Positions 1 through 8,205 of a stretch of DNA of 16,012 bases are shown piece after piece (within the stretch, counting starts at the first letter, position 1; each line of letters starts with the position of its first letter). A program made the position numbers and the translations under genes. This DNA comes from Ignavibacteriaceae bacterium (GTDB lineage Bacteria > Bacteroidota > Ignavibacteria > Ignavibacteriales > Ignavibacteriaceae). The notes beneath the pieces are model-generated. The model saw nothing but the letters and a program-made list of their open reading frames with translations, did no database searches and had not been told where the DNA came from. The stretch lies in contig JACAFA010000204.1 of assembly GCA_013388525.1 (NCBI GenBank), forward strand, positions 1 to 16,012, written 5' to 3'.

Positions 1-1773
1 GAAATTATTATCCGATCTGTTATATCTTACTATTCCATTCATACAGCCTAACCACAGGTTTTTGTTTCTATCTTCACAGAACGAAAAGAAACCATCATCA
101 AAAATTGTTGATGAATCATCTGAGTCCGAATGATATTCCTCAATAGTACTATCCTTTGGATTGTATTTAAAGATTCCTGTTGAGTAGCCCCCGAACCACA
201 CTAAACCATATATATCCTCAAAAACAGCATATATGGCTCCTTTGATTTTCTTGACCAGTCTAAATTCCTTGCTTTGTAGATCGAGAGAAAATAATTCTCC
301 TGTTTGGTTGCCAATCCAGAATATTTTGTTTTGACTTATAGCAGCAGCACTGAAAAGCCCGGAAAAACTGGTAGAAGCAGAATCAACATAGCAAATCCAA
401 TTGCTTTTATTTTCATCATACTTATACAATCCACCAGGTATAGGCCAAAACCACAGATCACCGTATTTTCTATCGTATCCCAATCCACCGTTTAGCACTT
501 TGTATTTTGTCATAACTTTATTGTTTATCAGATCAAGTTCCCCAAAGCCTTCACTAGAGTTAATCCAAATTTCACCCTTTTTATCTTTACAAATCCAAAG
601 AACTTCGTTTAATGAAAAATCAGATTTTGCATATGGATTGTGTTTATAATTTTTAACAGAGGAATAGGTAAAGTCTATTTTATTAATACCACTATATCTT
701 GTTCCAATCCAGAGTGAGCCTGCTTTATCTAATGTTAACGAAATTACAAAATTATTACTTATGCTATGTGGGTCTAATTCATCATGAATAAAATGATAAA
801 AAGTTTTTTTACTTTTATTAAAAACACTCAGACCACCAACTGTTCCAAGCCAGATATTACCTAAACCATCATCACACGAAGAAAGAATAACATTTTTTTC
901 AAATTCGTTTTGATATCCTTTATAGAGATTAAACTCATCATTTACTTTATCATACTTCAATAAGCCAGCATCTGTACCAATCCATAATATTCCCTGATCA
1001 TCCTCTATGATTTGCTGCAGCCAGTAAATAGTTGTTTTAAAATCACCCCATTGATTGTTAGGATAATGCCAGTAGTGATAAAACTTATTGGTAGATCTGT
1101 CAAACCGGTCTAATCCGCCCCCTGTTGCTAACCAAAAATTTCCTGATTTGTCCTCAAATATTCCATTGACTGAATTATGTCCCAAACTGTACGGATTGTT
1201 TTCATCATACTTAAAAGATGTAAATGTAGAGTCAGATTTATTATATTTAAAAAGTCCATCAGCACTTCCAATCCAGAGGTCTTCGTTTTTATCTATGAAT
1301 ACTTCTAAAGCAGTATTAGTGTAGCTTGTTGGTGGTTGTTCTTTGTCGAGCAAGTAATTTGTAAATGTTTCCAGTTTAGGGTTAAATTTTTCAATACCTC
1401 CATTCATAGAACAAATCCAAAAATTTCCTTGCTTATCTTGTGCAATGGTACCGGGCATATAAGCATTAATAACTGAGCTATGTATTGGAAATTTATAGGC
1501 TGTGAAATTATATCCGTCATACTTATATAAGCCCAAATCTGTCAAGAACCACATATAACCCACATTATCCTGAAAAATAGATTGAATGTATAAAGAGCCT
1601 AATCCCTGATCAAATCCTACGTGCTGAAAATCTAGCGTTTGTTTTTGAGCGTTAATGGAATTAGACAGGATAATGAAAATAAACAAAAGAGTTATAGCCA
1701 AATTTTGAATGCGCGTTGCTTTTATGCTTAGAATTTTTTCTCTCTTCAAAATATTTATTATTGAGAGAGTCAT
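1..1773 (-). CDS. Two-component-regulator propeller sensor protein (C-terminus cut by window edge)
   Basis: An uninterrupted frame of 591 codons runs from ATG at 1773 to the left edge, so the 3' part is missing. The N-terminus has a long basic region, a hydrophobic stretch at residues 25-36 and a likely signal peptidase site after S-I-N-A (about 42), so the domain should be periplasmic. About twelve propeller repeats of the form G-x-x-W-[IFL]-G-T-x-x-G-[LI]-x-x-[YF] follow, for example EDLWIGSADGLFKYNK and GSLWIGTRYSGINKID. That is the Reg_prop array found in the sensor half of hybrid two-component systems, where two seven-bladed propellers normally precede a Y_Y_Y domain, a membrane helix and a kinase core. 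Those last parts would lie outside the window and are not seen, so a kinase is inference; a secreted propeller protein is the alternative. The start lies 1 nt after the TAA of the upstream receptor gene (TAA-T-ATG), so the two are almost surely co-transcribed and probably translationally coupled. No independent promoter is visible. Confidence 0.85.
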   Translation of the reverse strand, partial: MTLSIINILKREKILSIKATRIQNLAITLLFIFIILSNSINAQKQTLDFQHVGFDQGLGSLYIQSIFQDNVGYMWFLTDLGLYKYDGYNFTAYKFPIHSSVINAYMPGTIAQDKQGNFWICSMNGGIEKFNPKLETFTNYLLDKEQPPTSYTNTALEVFIDKNEDLWIGSADGLFKYNKSDSTFTSFKYDENNPYSLGHNSVNGIFEDKSGNFWLATGGGLDRFDRSTNKFYHYWHYPNNQWGDFKTTIYWLQQIIEDDQGILWIGTDAGLLKYDKVNDEFNLYKGYQNEFEKNVILSSCDDGLGNIWLGTVGGLSVFNKSKKTFYHFIHDELDPHSISNNFVISLTLDKAGSLWIGTRYSGINKIDFTYSSVKNYKHNPYAKSDFSLNEVLWICKDKKGEIWINSSEGFGELDLINNKVMTKYKVLNGGLGYDRKYGDLWFWPIPGGLYKYDENKSNWICYVDSASTSFSGLFSAAAISQNKIFWIGNQTGELFSLDLQSKEFRLVKKIKGAIYAVFEDIYGLVWFGGYSTGIFKYNPKDSTIEEYHSDSDDSSTIFDDGFFSFCEDRNKNLWLGCMNGIVRYNRSDNNF

Positions 1774-1774
1774 A

Positions 1775-4459
1775 TTAAAAGCCTACTTCAATTCCTAAAC
1801 GCAAAGAAAATGACGGTTGATACCTGTAAGCCTGTCCGTAAGTTGGGTTTGGATTAATTGGGTCTCCGTTTTCATCAAAACCAAAATATTTTCTCTGATC
1901 TATATCTACTTCTTTACGCTGGCTTGCAATATGGAATAGATCGAGAATCAGTCTAGGCTGCAATGAAGATAATAAATCTAGCTCATACATTAAGCGAGCG
2001 TTCAAATCCCAAATCGCTGGAGTCCTTCCAGCAGAGCCTCGTGGTGAAAGATATTTTACACCAAAGTCTGTGTAAGCTAATTCACTTAACGGAGTACCAC
2101 TTTGTGCAATGAAAGAAATTCCGGTTACCAACCCGAATGAAAAACGATACGATCCGGAAAATTTAAAGACATGAGTTCTGTCATTCGGAACTAATCCGGT
2201 TGTGTTAATGCTTGAAGTTGAAAGATCATCAAACATTGAGTTTGCATTTGGAAATGAACCGTGATAAGAGGCATCAAAAAGTCCTTCGTAATTACCATAA
2301 TCTCTAGAAAGAACATACGACGCAAGAAAATTAAAATGTTCATCACCGGCTCGTTGAATAGAAAGTATTAGCGCAGTGTAATCTCTTTGAGGTTCCGGCC
2401 ATTCAGATAAAAACCCGCTGCCCGGATTGCCATACTGATACCGATTTTCATCTGGTAACCAGACATCGTCTATTCCCTGACCAAGTGTTCTATAAACACC
2501 CTGGATACCAGCTTTCATTCCCCAGCCAATAAGTCTTTCATAACCAATACTGAATTCATCATAATATTGAGCCTGTAAATCTTCAACTTCCGGTCTTATG
2601 ATATGCTGGAAATTATAAAGAGTATCTCCTCCGGTACTATCCTCACGCGGATCGTGATCAAAAAGGATCCAGTAATCATACCCGCTTTCTGAATGATAAT
2701 TTACCGATTGGAATAAAGCATATTCCTGAGAGAATCTTCCGTATGAGCCATATATTCTGTTCATTCCATTTTCATCCGGCAGAAAAACAATTCCAATTCG
2801 CGGCTGCAATGGAACTTCAATAGTCTGAGCTACTTCTCCGTTTGAGCCAATGATTGTATGTCCATCCCACCTTAATCCAGCAGTTACATTTAATCTTTGA
2901 AATATTCTCCAGCTATCCTGAACAAAGACTGAAGGAATTCTGTTTGATACTTCACCCCAACCTTTACCTATAGCTTCTCCATAATAAACTGAATCGTACC
3001 TTTCAATATTATGGTAATCATAAATATTATCTACAGCATTAGTTTTGTATTCAACTCCTCCGTTTAGTATATGATCTCCCAGCAGAATATTAGTTAATAC
3101 TCTACCGACTGTGCTGCGTCTATAAGAATCCCAACTCGAAGAAACTCCACCTGACCAGATATTGTTTAAATAATCCACATAAAAAATTTCATTTCTACCA
3201 ATTTCAGTAGCACCTTCGCCAGTATCGTGACGATCCACTCTGGCAATTAGTCCTTGCAACGAAATATTTTTACCAATCCAATACGTACCGCTTAAAGAAT
3301 AATTAACACCACCTTCAACAATATTCTGAAGATATGGATCCGGATTTGCTAAGCTATCAGGCGGAACATTTATGCCGCGGCCAACCGCATCCCTTTCAGT
3401 TGGATCACCGGTAATTGTAAAAATCAAATTTAAATTATCAAGTGCTTTCCAACTTAACTTTCCCGCAAATGAATTTATCAAAGTCTTATCAACGTAAGTT
3501 CCGAAGCCTGGTACTTCGACATCTCTATTATTAAAATTTGGATTATACGCCGCGTAAAACCAAAGTTTGTCCAGGATAATTGGACCACCTAAACCGAATC
3601 CAAAATCGTAATTAGAAAAGTCACCCTGATTTACATCCAATGAACCATACTTCTGGTTCTCCGCTAATTTGTTACTGGTATAAAATCCAAAAACACTCCC
3701 GTGAAATTCATTTGAACCTGAATATGTTACTACATTTATCAATCCACCAAGTGAAGCTCGATTGTCAACATCATACCCACCAGTTTTAACCTCAATCTCT
3801 TGTATAAAATTGTATGGAAGGTTTGTTGAGTTAGCACCGATCAAAGGATCTGTGACTTCAACACCATCAACAAAATATTTGTTTTCAAATCCGGTTGAAC
3901 CGCCAATGTTTGCTTCATCGCCATAAAAGCTGGTGTTAGCTTGTGGAAATAAGGTTGCAATGTTTCTATAATTCCTATCTACAGGAAGTTGTTCAAAGCT
4001 TGCAGAATTAATATTGCCCCCGTAAGTAGTTGATACAGGATCGATAACCGGTTTCTTTCCAGATACGGTGATTTCAGGTAGAGTAATTGTCTGCTGCGTT
4101 AATTTAATTTCGCCAAGGTTGGTAGTTTTTCCCAATTGCACTTGCACATTTTCAACATTTAATAAGCCAAATCCAACTGCGCTGAGTTTTACATTATACT
4201 CACCAGCTGATAAAGATAGAAGCCTGAAATACCCTTTTTCGTTTGTGGTAGTACCTCGGCTTCCTTGTAAACTTTTACTCTGTAGAGAAACGTTTACTCC
4301 CATCAAAGAATTACCGGTGCTGTCTACTATTTGACCTTCGATATTGCCAGTGATATCCTGTGAGACGGAATAGGGTGAGAGAAGAAAAGCTAAGATGAAG
4401 GTGGAACAAAGATTCATTCCAAAGATTGAAACAAATTTCCTTAAAAAGAGAAGTGCCAA
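1775..4459 (-). CDS. TonB-dependent outer-membrane receptor with carboxypeptidase-regulatory-like N-terminal domain
   Basis: This encodes a protein of about 894 residues. It has a signal sequence with a hydrophobic run ending LLSPYSVSQ, then a CarboxypepD_reg-like beta-sandwich (GNIEGQIVDSTGNSLMGVNV, with the G-Y-F-x-L...G-x-Y-x-V core). A TonB-box-like segment (LPEITVSGKK) comes next, then a plug domain (LPVDRNYRNI, about residues 145-240) and a long barrel rich in aromatic residues that ends in F, as outer-membrane barrels do. The family imports bulky ligands such as siderophores, glycans or peptides using TonB energy; the substrate cannot be read here. No SusD partner is adjacent, and the plug lacks SusC features I would recognise, so it is not a clear Sus system. 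I chose TTG at 4459 because GGGAGG lies 7 nt upstream; an in-frame TTG at 4474 overlaps that site, and ATG at 4417 has no good ribosome site but would still give a signal peptide. The gene is followed after 1 nt by the propeller sensor. Confidence 0.88.
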   Translation of the reverse strand: MALLFLRKFVSIFGMNLCSTFILAFLLSPYSVSQDITGNIEGQIVDSTGNSLMGVNVSLQSKSLQGSRGTTTNEKGYFRLLSLSAGEYNVKLSAVGFGLLNVENVQVQLGKTTNLGEIKLTQQTITLPEITVSGKKPVIDPVSTTYGGNINSASFEQLPVDRNYRNIATLFPQANTSFYGDEANIGGSTGFENKYFVDGVEVTDPLIGANSTNLPYNFIQEIEVKTGGYDVDNRASLGGLINVVTYSGSNEFHGSVFGFYTSNKLAENQKYGSLDVNQGDFSNYDFGFGLGGPIILDKLWFYAAYNPNFNNRDVEVPGFGTYVDKTLINSFAGKLSWKALDNLNLIFTITGDPTERDAVGRGINVPPDSLANPDPYLQNIVEGGVNYSLSGTYWIGKNISLQGLIARVDRHDTGEGATEIGRNEIFYVDYLNNIWSGGVSSSWDSYRRSTVGRVLTNILLGDHILNGGVEYKTNAVDNIYDYHNIERYDSVYYGEAIGKGWGEVSNRIPSVFVQDSWRIFQRLNVTAGLRWDGHTIIGSNGEVAQTIEVPLQPRIGIVFLPDENGMNRIYGSYGRFSQEYALFQSVNYHSESGYDYWILFDHDPREDSTGGDTLYNFQHIIRPEVEDLQAQYYDEFSIGYERLIGWGMKAGIQGVYRTLGQGIDDVWLPDENRYQYGNPGSGFLSEWPEPQRDYTALILSIQRAGDEHFNFLASYVLSRDYGNYEGLFDASYHGSFPNANSMFDDLSTSSINTTGLVPNDRTHVFKFSGSYRFSFGLVTGISFIAQSGTPLSELAYTDFGVKYLSPRGSAGRTPAIWDLNARLMYELDLLSSLQPRLILDLFHIASQRKEVDIDQRKYFGFDENGDPINPNPTYGQAYRYQPSFSLRLGIEVGF

Positions 4460-4466
4460 ACTTAAA

Positions 4467-4472
4467 CCTCCC
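4467..4472 (-). promoter_or_regulatory. Strong ribosome binding site GGGAGG deciding a TTG start
   Basis: On the minus strand GGGAGG is followed by 7 nt (TTTAAGT) and then TTG-GCA, in frame with the receptor. The ideal spacing supports initiation at TTG 4459. The TTG at 4474 overlaps the site itself and is unlikely to be the start. Confidence 0.55.
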
Positions 4473-4496
4473 AAGGATTATATGACAAAACTTCTG

Positions 4497-4576
4497 CTTC
4501 GGGAGAGTAAATTTAGGAGTACTCTTCAGTAATCATAGTTAATTAACTCTTAAACTCCTCCTCTCTCGGAGTGAAG
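4497..4576. repeat. Nested imperfect inverted repeats in the receptor/kinase intergenic region
   Basis: The region 4460-4733 between the divergent receptor and kinase genes contains complementary arms: CTTC (4497-4500) with GAAG (4573-4576), GAGAG (4503-4507) with CTCTC (4563-4567), and AGGAGT (4515-4520) with ACTCCT (4554-4559). Between them sits a perfect 12-bp palindrome, AGTTAATTAACT (4537-4548). This could be an operator or a structured leader of the receptor mRNA. The arms are interrupted by unequal internal loops, so the fold is uncertain. No convincing promoter motif was found in the rest of the gap, which is AT-rich. Confidence 0.3.
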
Positions 4577-4733
4577 AATAATTACATTAGAAAACTTGGT
4601 ATAATTCTGATTAAAAGCAATAAATAAATGACCAAGCAAAAAAATTTTTGACTACTCAATATTTTTTAATCCTGCTTTTTATGAGCGATTTCTCTAATTT
4701 TACCACCGGTTAAAACTTCATTTAAGGTGCTAT

Positions 4734-5933
4734 ATGAAAATGTCCGGTGGACCTGCTTCTGTAAATATTAAAGTTATACTACTCATAATTGCTGTGCTGA
4801 TTGCAATCGGTACACTTTACTACACTCAGACTCTTGTTCAAAAGCTTCAGGAAAAAGAAAGGCAGATTGTTGAGCTTTATGCTAAAGGAATTGAATATCT
4901 GGCTAACACAACCAATCCCGATGTTGACATAACTTTCCTCTTCGACAATATTATTAAACCAATTGACTTTCCATTAATTCAATCCGATGCAGAAAATAAT
5001 GTCTACAATAAAACCGATATCAGAAATGTTGAGATAGATTCTAACATGACTGCGGAACAGTTCAAAGTTTTTGCAGCAAAATTAATTTCTGAAATGGATG
5101 AAACGCATCCACCTATTGAAGTCAAGTATGAAGGAATAGTTATTAATAAAATTCACTATGGTGATTCAGAACATATTAAACAACTTCGTTATTATCCCTA
5201 CATTCAATTAGCAATAGCAGCATTGTTTATAATAATTGGTTATGTAGGTTTCAGCAGTATTAAAAGAAGTGAACAAAGTAATATTTGGGTTGGAATGGCA
5301 AAGGAAACAGCTCATCAATTCGGAACACCGATTTCAAGTCTTATGGGCTGGCTCGAAATGCTGAAAATGAATTATAAAGAACCTGACAAGGTGCTGGATA
5401 TAACAGAAGAGATTAGCAATGATGTTGAGAAGCTTAATAAAATAACTTACAGGTTTTCTAAAATTGGTGCTAAACCTGAGTTAACAAAAAAGAATGTAAT
5501 TGAAGAAATGAAACAGGTAACAGCTTATTTTGAAAGACGACTGCCTCAAACAGGTAAATCAGTAGATTTGAAAATTACCGGAGACGAAACAGCTTGTGCA
5601 GAAATCAACTCTGAATTATTTGAGTGGGTAATTGAAAACCTGATAAAGAATGCTCTCGATGCCATCGAAGGAACAGCCGGCAAAATTGAGATAGCTGTCC
5701 GGAAAGTAAAAAAGCGCGTTGAAGTTGAAGTTTCTGATAGTGGAAAAGGAATTGAAATGAAAAGAAGAAAAGATGTTTTCAGACCGGGGTACAGTACAAA
5801 GAAAAGAGGCTGGGGATTAGGTCTAAGTCTTTCCAAAAGAATAATCGAAGGTTACCACGGTGGAAAGATATTTGTAAAGAGTTCAATGCCAGGTGAAGGA
5901 ACAACATTCAAGATAATTCTGAAAAATTGTTAG
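4734..5933 (+). CDS. Membrane sensor histidine kinase
   Basis: This 399-residue protein has a membrane helix at about 11-30 and an extracytoplasmic segment of about 120 residues without a recognised fold. A second helix lies at about 156-174, followed directly by the kinase core with no HAMP domain. The phosphoacceptor is H194 in [16 protein letters not shown], where Q-F-G-T-P replaces the commoner E-L-R-T-P. The HATPase domain shows the N box ([11 protein letters not shown]302 and N306), the G1 box (DSGKGI, D335), FRPGYSTK and the G2 box ([12 protein letters not shown]). All catalytic motifs are intact, so it should autophosphorylate and pass phosphate to a response regulator. None is encoded in this window, so it is an orphan kinase here. 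ATG at 4734 is preceded by AAGGTG at good spacing; the ATG two codons later is the only near alternative. The gene ends head to head with nadA, their stop codons overlapping by 3 bp (TTAG at 5930-5933). Confidence 0.9.
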   Translation: MKMSGGPASVNIKVILLIIAVLIAIGTLYYTQTLVQKLQEKERQIVELYAKGIEYLANTTNPDVDITFLFDNIIKPIDFPLIQSDAENNVYNKTDIRNVEIDSNMTAEQFKVFAAKLISEMDETHPPIEVKYEGIVINKIHYGDSEHIKQLRYYPYIQLAIAALFIIIGYVGFSSIKRSEQSNIWVGMAKETAHQFGTPISSLMGWLEMLKMNYKEPDKVLDITEEISNDVEKLNKITYRFSKIGAKPELTKKNVIEEMKQVTAYFERRLPQTGKSVDLKITGDETACAEINSELFEWVIENLIKNALDAIEGTAGKIEIAVRKVKKRVEVEVSDSGKGIEMKRRKDVFRPGYSTKKRGWGLGLSLSKRIIEGYHGGKIFVKSSMPGEGTTFKIILKNC

Positions 5934-6871
5934 CTCATTTCTAACATTCTGTTGATAGGTATCAATGCCCGCTGTGCAATTTCCGGATCGATAATAATTT
6001 CCGGAAATTTATTTTCCATACACAGGTAAAGCTTTTCCATTGTGTTAAGTTTCATATACGGACATTCATTGCATGAACAACTTTCTTCTTCTGGTGGTGC
6101 CGGAATAAAATTTTTTCCTGGTTCTGCTCTTTTCATCTGATGAATTATACCAACCTCTGTAGCTACAATATAAGTCTGTGATTTATCTTCAGAAATATAT
6201 TTTAATAACTTACTCGTCGAACCGATGAAATTTGCCCACATTAAAATTGTATCTGTACACTCCGGATGAGCAATCAGTTTAGCTCCCGGATTTTCAGTCA
6301 TTAGTTTTATTATTTTTTCTTCACTGAAATGTTCATGCACAATGCAGGAACCTTCCCATAAAAGCATATCTCTTCCGGTTTTTTTAATGAGATACTTACC
6401 AAGATTTTTATCAGGTGAGAAGAGGATCGGTTTATCTTTTGGAATCTGGTTAATAATTTTTTCAGCACTGCTTGATGTACAAATGATATCACTTAAAGCT
6501 TTCACTTCGGCTGTACAATTTATGTAAGTTATTGCCAGATGATCGGGATGTTGTTTTCGAAATTCTTCAAACTTATCTGCCGGACATCCCTCAGCAAGCG
6601 AACACCCTGCTTCAAGGTCCGGGAGAAGAACAAGTTTGTTTGGATTTAATATCTTCGCCGTTTCTGCCATAAAATGCACACCTGCAAATACAATAACTTT
6701 TGCATCTGTTTCTTTAGCTTTCCTGGCAAGCTCAAGGCTGTCTCCAACAAAATCCGCAATATCCTGAATTTCTGATTCCTGGTAATAGTGAGCTAATATT
6801 ACGGCATTAAGCTCTGCCTTCTTTTTTAGAATTTTTTCTGTCAAATCTGTCGTGATTACTAATTCATTCAT
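5930..6871 (-). CDS. nadA: Quinolinate synthase NadA
   Basis: This 313-residue cytoplasmic enzyme condenses iminoaspartate with dihydroxyacetone phosphate to give quinolinate, the NAD precursor. It is the [4Fe-4S] protein of the pathway. The cluster cysteines are visible: C90 in [14 protein letters not shown]176 in [13 protein letters not shown], and the C-terminal [12 protein letters not shown] group with C270 as the likely third ligand. LAHYYQ near residue 28 and IAHPEC near 202 are also typical of the family. Length is normal. I chose ATG at 6871 because it gives the usual MNELV-type start; TTG at 6889 would add six residues, and neither has a strong ribosome site. No nadB or nadC is adjacent. 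The gene lies downstream of aroB on the same strand, after a 209-bp gap that holds a small ORF. Confidence 0.94.
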   Translation of the reverse strand: MNELVITTDLTEKILKKKAELNAVILAHYYQESEIQDIADFVGDSLELARKAKETDAKVIVFAGVHFMAETAKILNPNKLVLLPDLEAGCSLAEGCPADKFEEFRKQHPDHLAITYINCTAEVKALSDIICTSSSAEKIINQIPKDKPILFSPDKNLGKYLIKKTGRDMLLWEGSCIVHEHFSEEKIIKLMTENPGAKLIAHPECTDTILMWANFIGSTSKLLKYISEDKSQTYIVATEVGIIHQMKRAEPGKNFIPAPPEEESCSCNECPYMKLNTMEKLYLCMENKFPEIIIDPEIAQRALIPINRMLEMS

Positions 6872-6921
6872 TTCAAACTGCACTCGCAAGAATTATTTGG
6901 AAAACCATATACGATTTTACA

Positions 6922-6934
6922 GGTAAATATTACC
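6922..6934. repeat. Short inverted repeat upstream of nadA
   Basis: GGTAA and TTACC flank a 3-nt centre about 50 nt before the nadA start. The arms are perfect but only 5 bp long. It could be part of an operator or be chance in AT-rich DNA. It does not resemble any NAD-repressor site that I can name with confidence. Confidence 0.2.
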
Positions 6935-6970
6935 CGATTTATAATGTGGTAGTTAAATAGCTTATTACTT

Positions 6971-7036
6971 TTAAAAATGCAATACAAAACCCATGGCACC
7001 GATGTTGAATAATTTATTACGAAATAGTTTAAGCAT
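6971..7036 (-). CDS. Possible 21-residue small protein or leader peptide before nadA
   Basis: ATG at 7036 is preceded by GGAGGG (7047-7042) at 5 nt spacing, the best ribosome site in the window. The frame runs 21 codons to TAA and encodes a basic, hydrophobic peptide beginning MLKLFRNKLFNIGAMG and ending FVLHF. It sits between aroB and nadA on the same strand. It could be a real small protein, perhaps a membrane-binding amphipathic peptide, or a leader peptide for nadA. I do not recognise it. A rival frame starts 5 nt earlier (ATG 7041, directly against the ribosome site) and runs about 57 codons to a TGA overlapping the nadA ATG. Confidence 0.35.
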   Translation of the reverse strand: MLKLFRNKLFNIGAMGFVLHF

Positions 7037-7041
7037 AGCAT

Positions 7042-7047
7042 CCCTCC
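7042..7047 (-). promoter_or_regulatory. Strong ribosome binding site GGAGGG before the small ORF
   Basis: GGAGGG on the minus strand, followed 5 nt later by ATG. It does not serve nadA, whose start is 170 nt further on. That makes it the main evidence that something short is translated in this gap. Confidence 0.5.
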
Positions 7048-7062
7048 AAATATGACACACAA

Positions 7063-7096
7063 AGCTGCCGGGTTTCGCCCTCACAATCCGGCAGTT
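7063..7096 (-). other. GC-rich hairpin enclosing the aroB stop codon
   Basis: CTGCCGG and CCGGCAG form a perfect 7-bp stem (7065-7071 with 7088-7094), extendable by a G-T and an A-T pair, around a 16-nt loop. The TGA of aroB lies in the loop. No T-run follows on either strand, so it is not a standard intrinsic terminator. It may protect the aroB mRNA end, slow readthrough towards nadA, or act with a termination factor. Confidence 0.45.
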
Positions 7097-8196
7097 GCCC
7101 TTTTAAACCAAACCTGATCAGTTTTTTCCAATACCTTAATGATTGTTTTTTTATTGCTTGTAATATCAATTAAAATTTCACCGAAATTTTTAAGCAGAAC
7201 AAATTTGATTTCACCATCCCTGTTCTTCTTATCAAAGAGCATAAATTTATAAATATCTTCTTTACTTACACTTTTTACTTTGACTGACGGTTTTAATTTT
7301 AACGGAAGATCAAGCATAAAATTAAGTTGAGAATCATCAATAAGTCCTTTTTCGTACGACATAAAAAGAGCACTAACAATTCCAGCAACTACTGCTCCTC
7401 CATGAGAAAGTTTGTAAGAGGTACTGCTTTCAAATGCATGAGCAAATGTATGTCCAAAATTCAATATTTTTCTAAGTCCGGTTATTTCATACTCATCCTT
7501 TGAAACTACCGCAGATTTAATTTTAACACATTCATAAATGACTTTATTAAGAAAGTTTAAATCTTTTTTTAATAACAGCGAATAATCTGACAGAAGCAAC
7601 GAGTAAAAGTTTTTGTCTGTCAGGTAAGAATATTTAATCACCTCTCCAAATCCTGAAATCAGTTCTTCATCCGGAAGTGATCGAAGAAAATTTGTATCAA
7701 TCAAAACTATTGATGGCTGATAAAATGTGCCTATTAAATTTTTCGCCCGCTTAAAGTTAACTGCTGTCTTACCACCAATTGAGCTGTCAACTGCTGATAA
7801 CAAAGTTGTTGGAATATGAATCAGCGGCAAACCTCTCATATAAGTTGATGCAACAAATCCGGCTAAATCGCCGAGTGTTCCTCCTCCAATTGCCAGAATG
7901 AGTGTATCTTTCCCTGACTTTTCTTCATATAAGCTGTTAAATATTTGGTTAGCAGTTTTAAAGGATTTAATTCTTTCAGAAACCTGATCAGCGACAAAAT
8001 ATTTTTTTATGTTTTTCTTTTCTATCAATTTCCGGATCATCTTTCCGTAAATACGATCAACATTCCGGTCTGATATAATAAAAATTCTTTCAGGAAGATT
8101 ATATTTTTGGATTAACTCAGATAACACTTCCACACTGTTACTTCCGATAAAAACCGGATAAGTTCTTGAATTAGTATTTACTGATACAATCTTCAA
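7081..8196 (-). CDS. aroB: 3-Dehydroquinate synthase AroB
   Basis: This 371-residue cytoplasmic enzyme makes 3-dehydroquinate from DAHP, the second step of the shikimate pathway, using NAD and a divalent metal. The NAD-binding signature LAIGGGTLGDLAGFVASTYM lies at about 101-120, followed by IPTTLLSAVDSSIGGKTAVN. The expected metal ligands are E185 (SGFGEVIKYS), H249 (LNFGHTFAHAFE) and H265 (LSHGGAVVAG), with the family's 16-residue spacing between the two histidines. Length is normal. The start is TTG at 8196, the only sensible in-frame choice: it gives MKIVSVNTNSRTYPV, and GGA about 7 nt upstream serves as a weak ribosome site. It begins 9 nt after the aroK stop, so the two form an operon. 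Confidence 0.95.
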   Translation of the reverse strand: MKIVSVNTNSRTYPVFIGSNSVEVLSELIQKYNLPERIFIISDRNVDRIYGKMIRKLIEKKNIKKYFVADQVSERIKSFKTANQIFNSLYEEKSGKDTLILAIGGGTLGDLAGFVASTYMRGLPLIHIPTTLLSAVDSSIGGKTAVNFKRAKNLIGTFYQPSIVLIDTNFLRSLPDEELISGFGEVIKYSYLTDKNFYSLLLSDYSLLLKKDLNFLNKVIYECVKIKSAVVSKDEYEITGLRKILNFGHTFAHAFESSTSYKLSHGGAVVAGIVSALFMSYEKGLIDDSQLNFMLDLPLKLKPSVKVKSVSKEDIYKFMLFDKKNRDGEIKFVLLKNFGEILIDITSNKKTIIKVLEKTDQVWFKRATAGL

Positions 8197-8205
8197 AGAA
8201 TTCCG

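Noticed and set aside
304..1324. Plus-strand ORFs of 63, 82 and 78 codons opposite the propeller sensor
   Set aside because: They lie antisense to a continuous minus-strand frame with clear propeller repeats, and their compositions are unlike proteins.
4477..4482. TATAAT on the minus strand just before the receptor gene
   Set aside because: It would place transcription start inside the ribosome site, and no upstream element is at suitable distance.
4641..4654. A-run/T-run inverted repeat before the kinase gene
   Set aside because: Simple A and T tracts in AT-rich DNA; too weak to call a terminator or operator.
6868..7062. 64-codon minus-strand ORF ending in a 4-nt overlap with the nadA start
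   Set aside because: Its first codon is TTG, its first ATG directly abuts the ribosome site, and the product is rich in N, Y, I and C like random AT-rich sequence. Kept only as the alternative to the 21-codon ORF.
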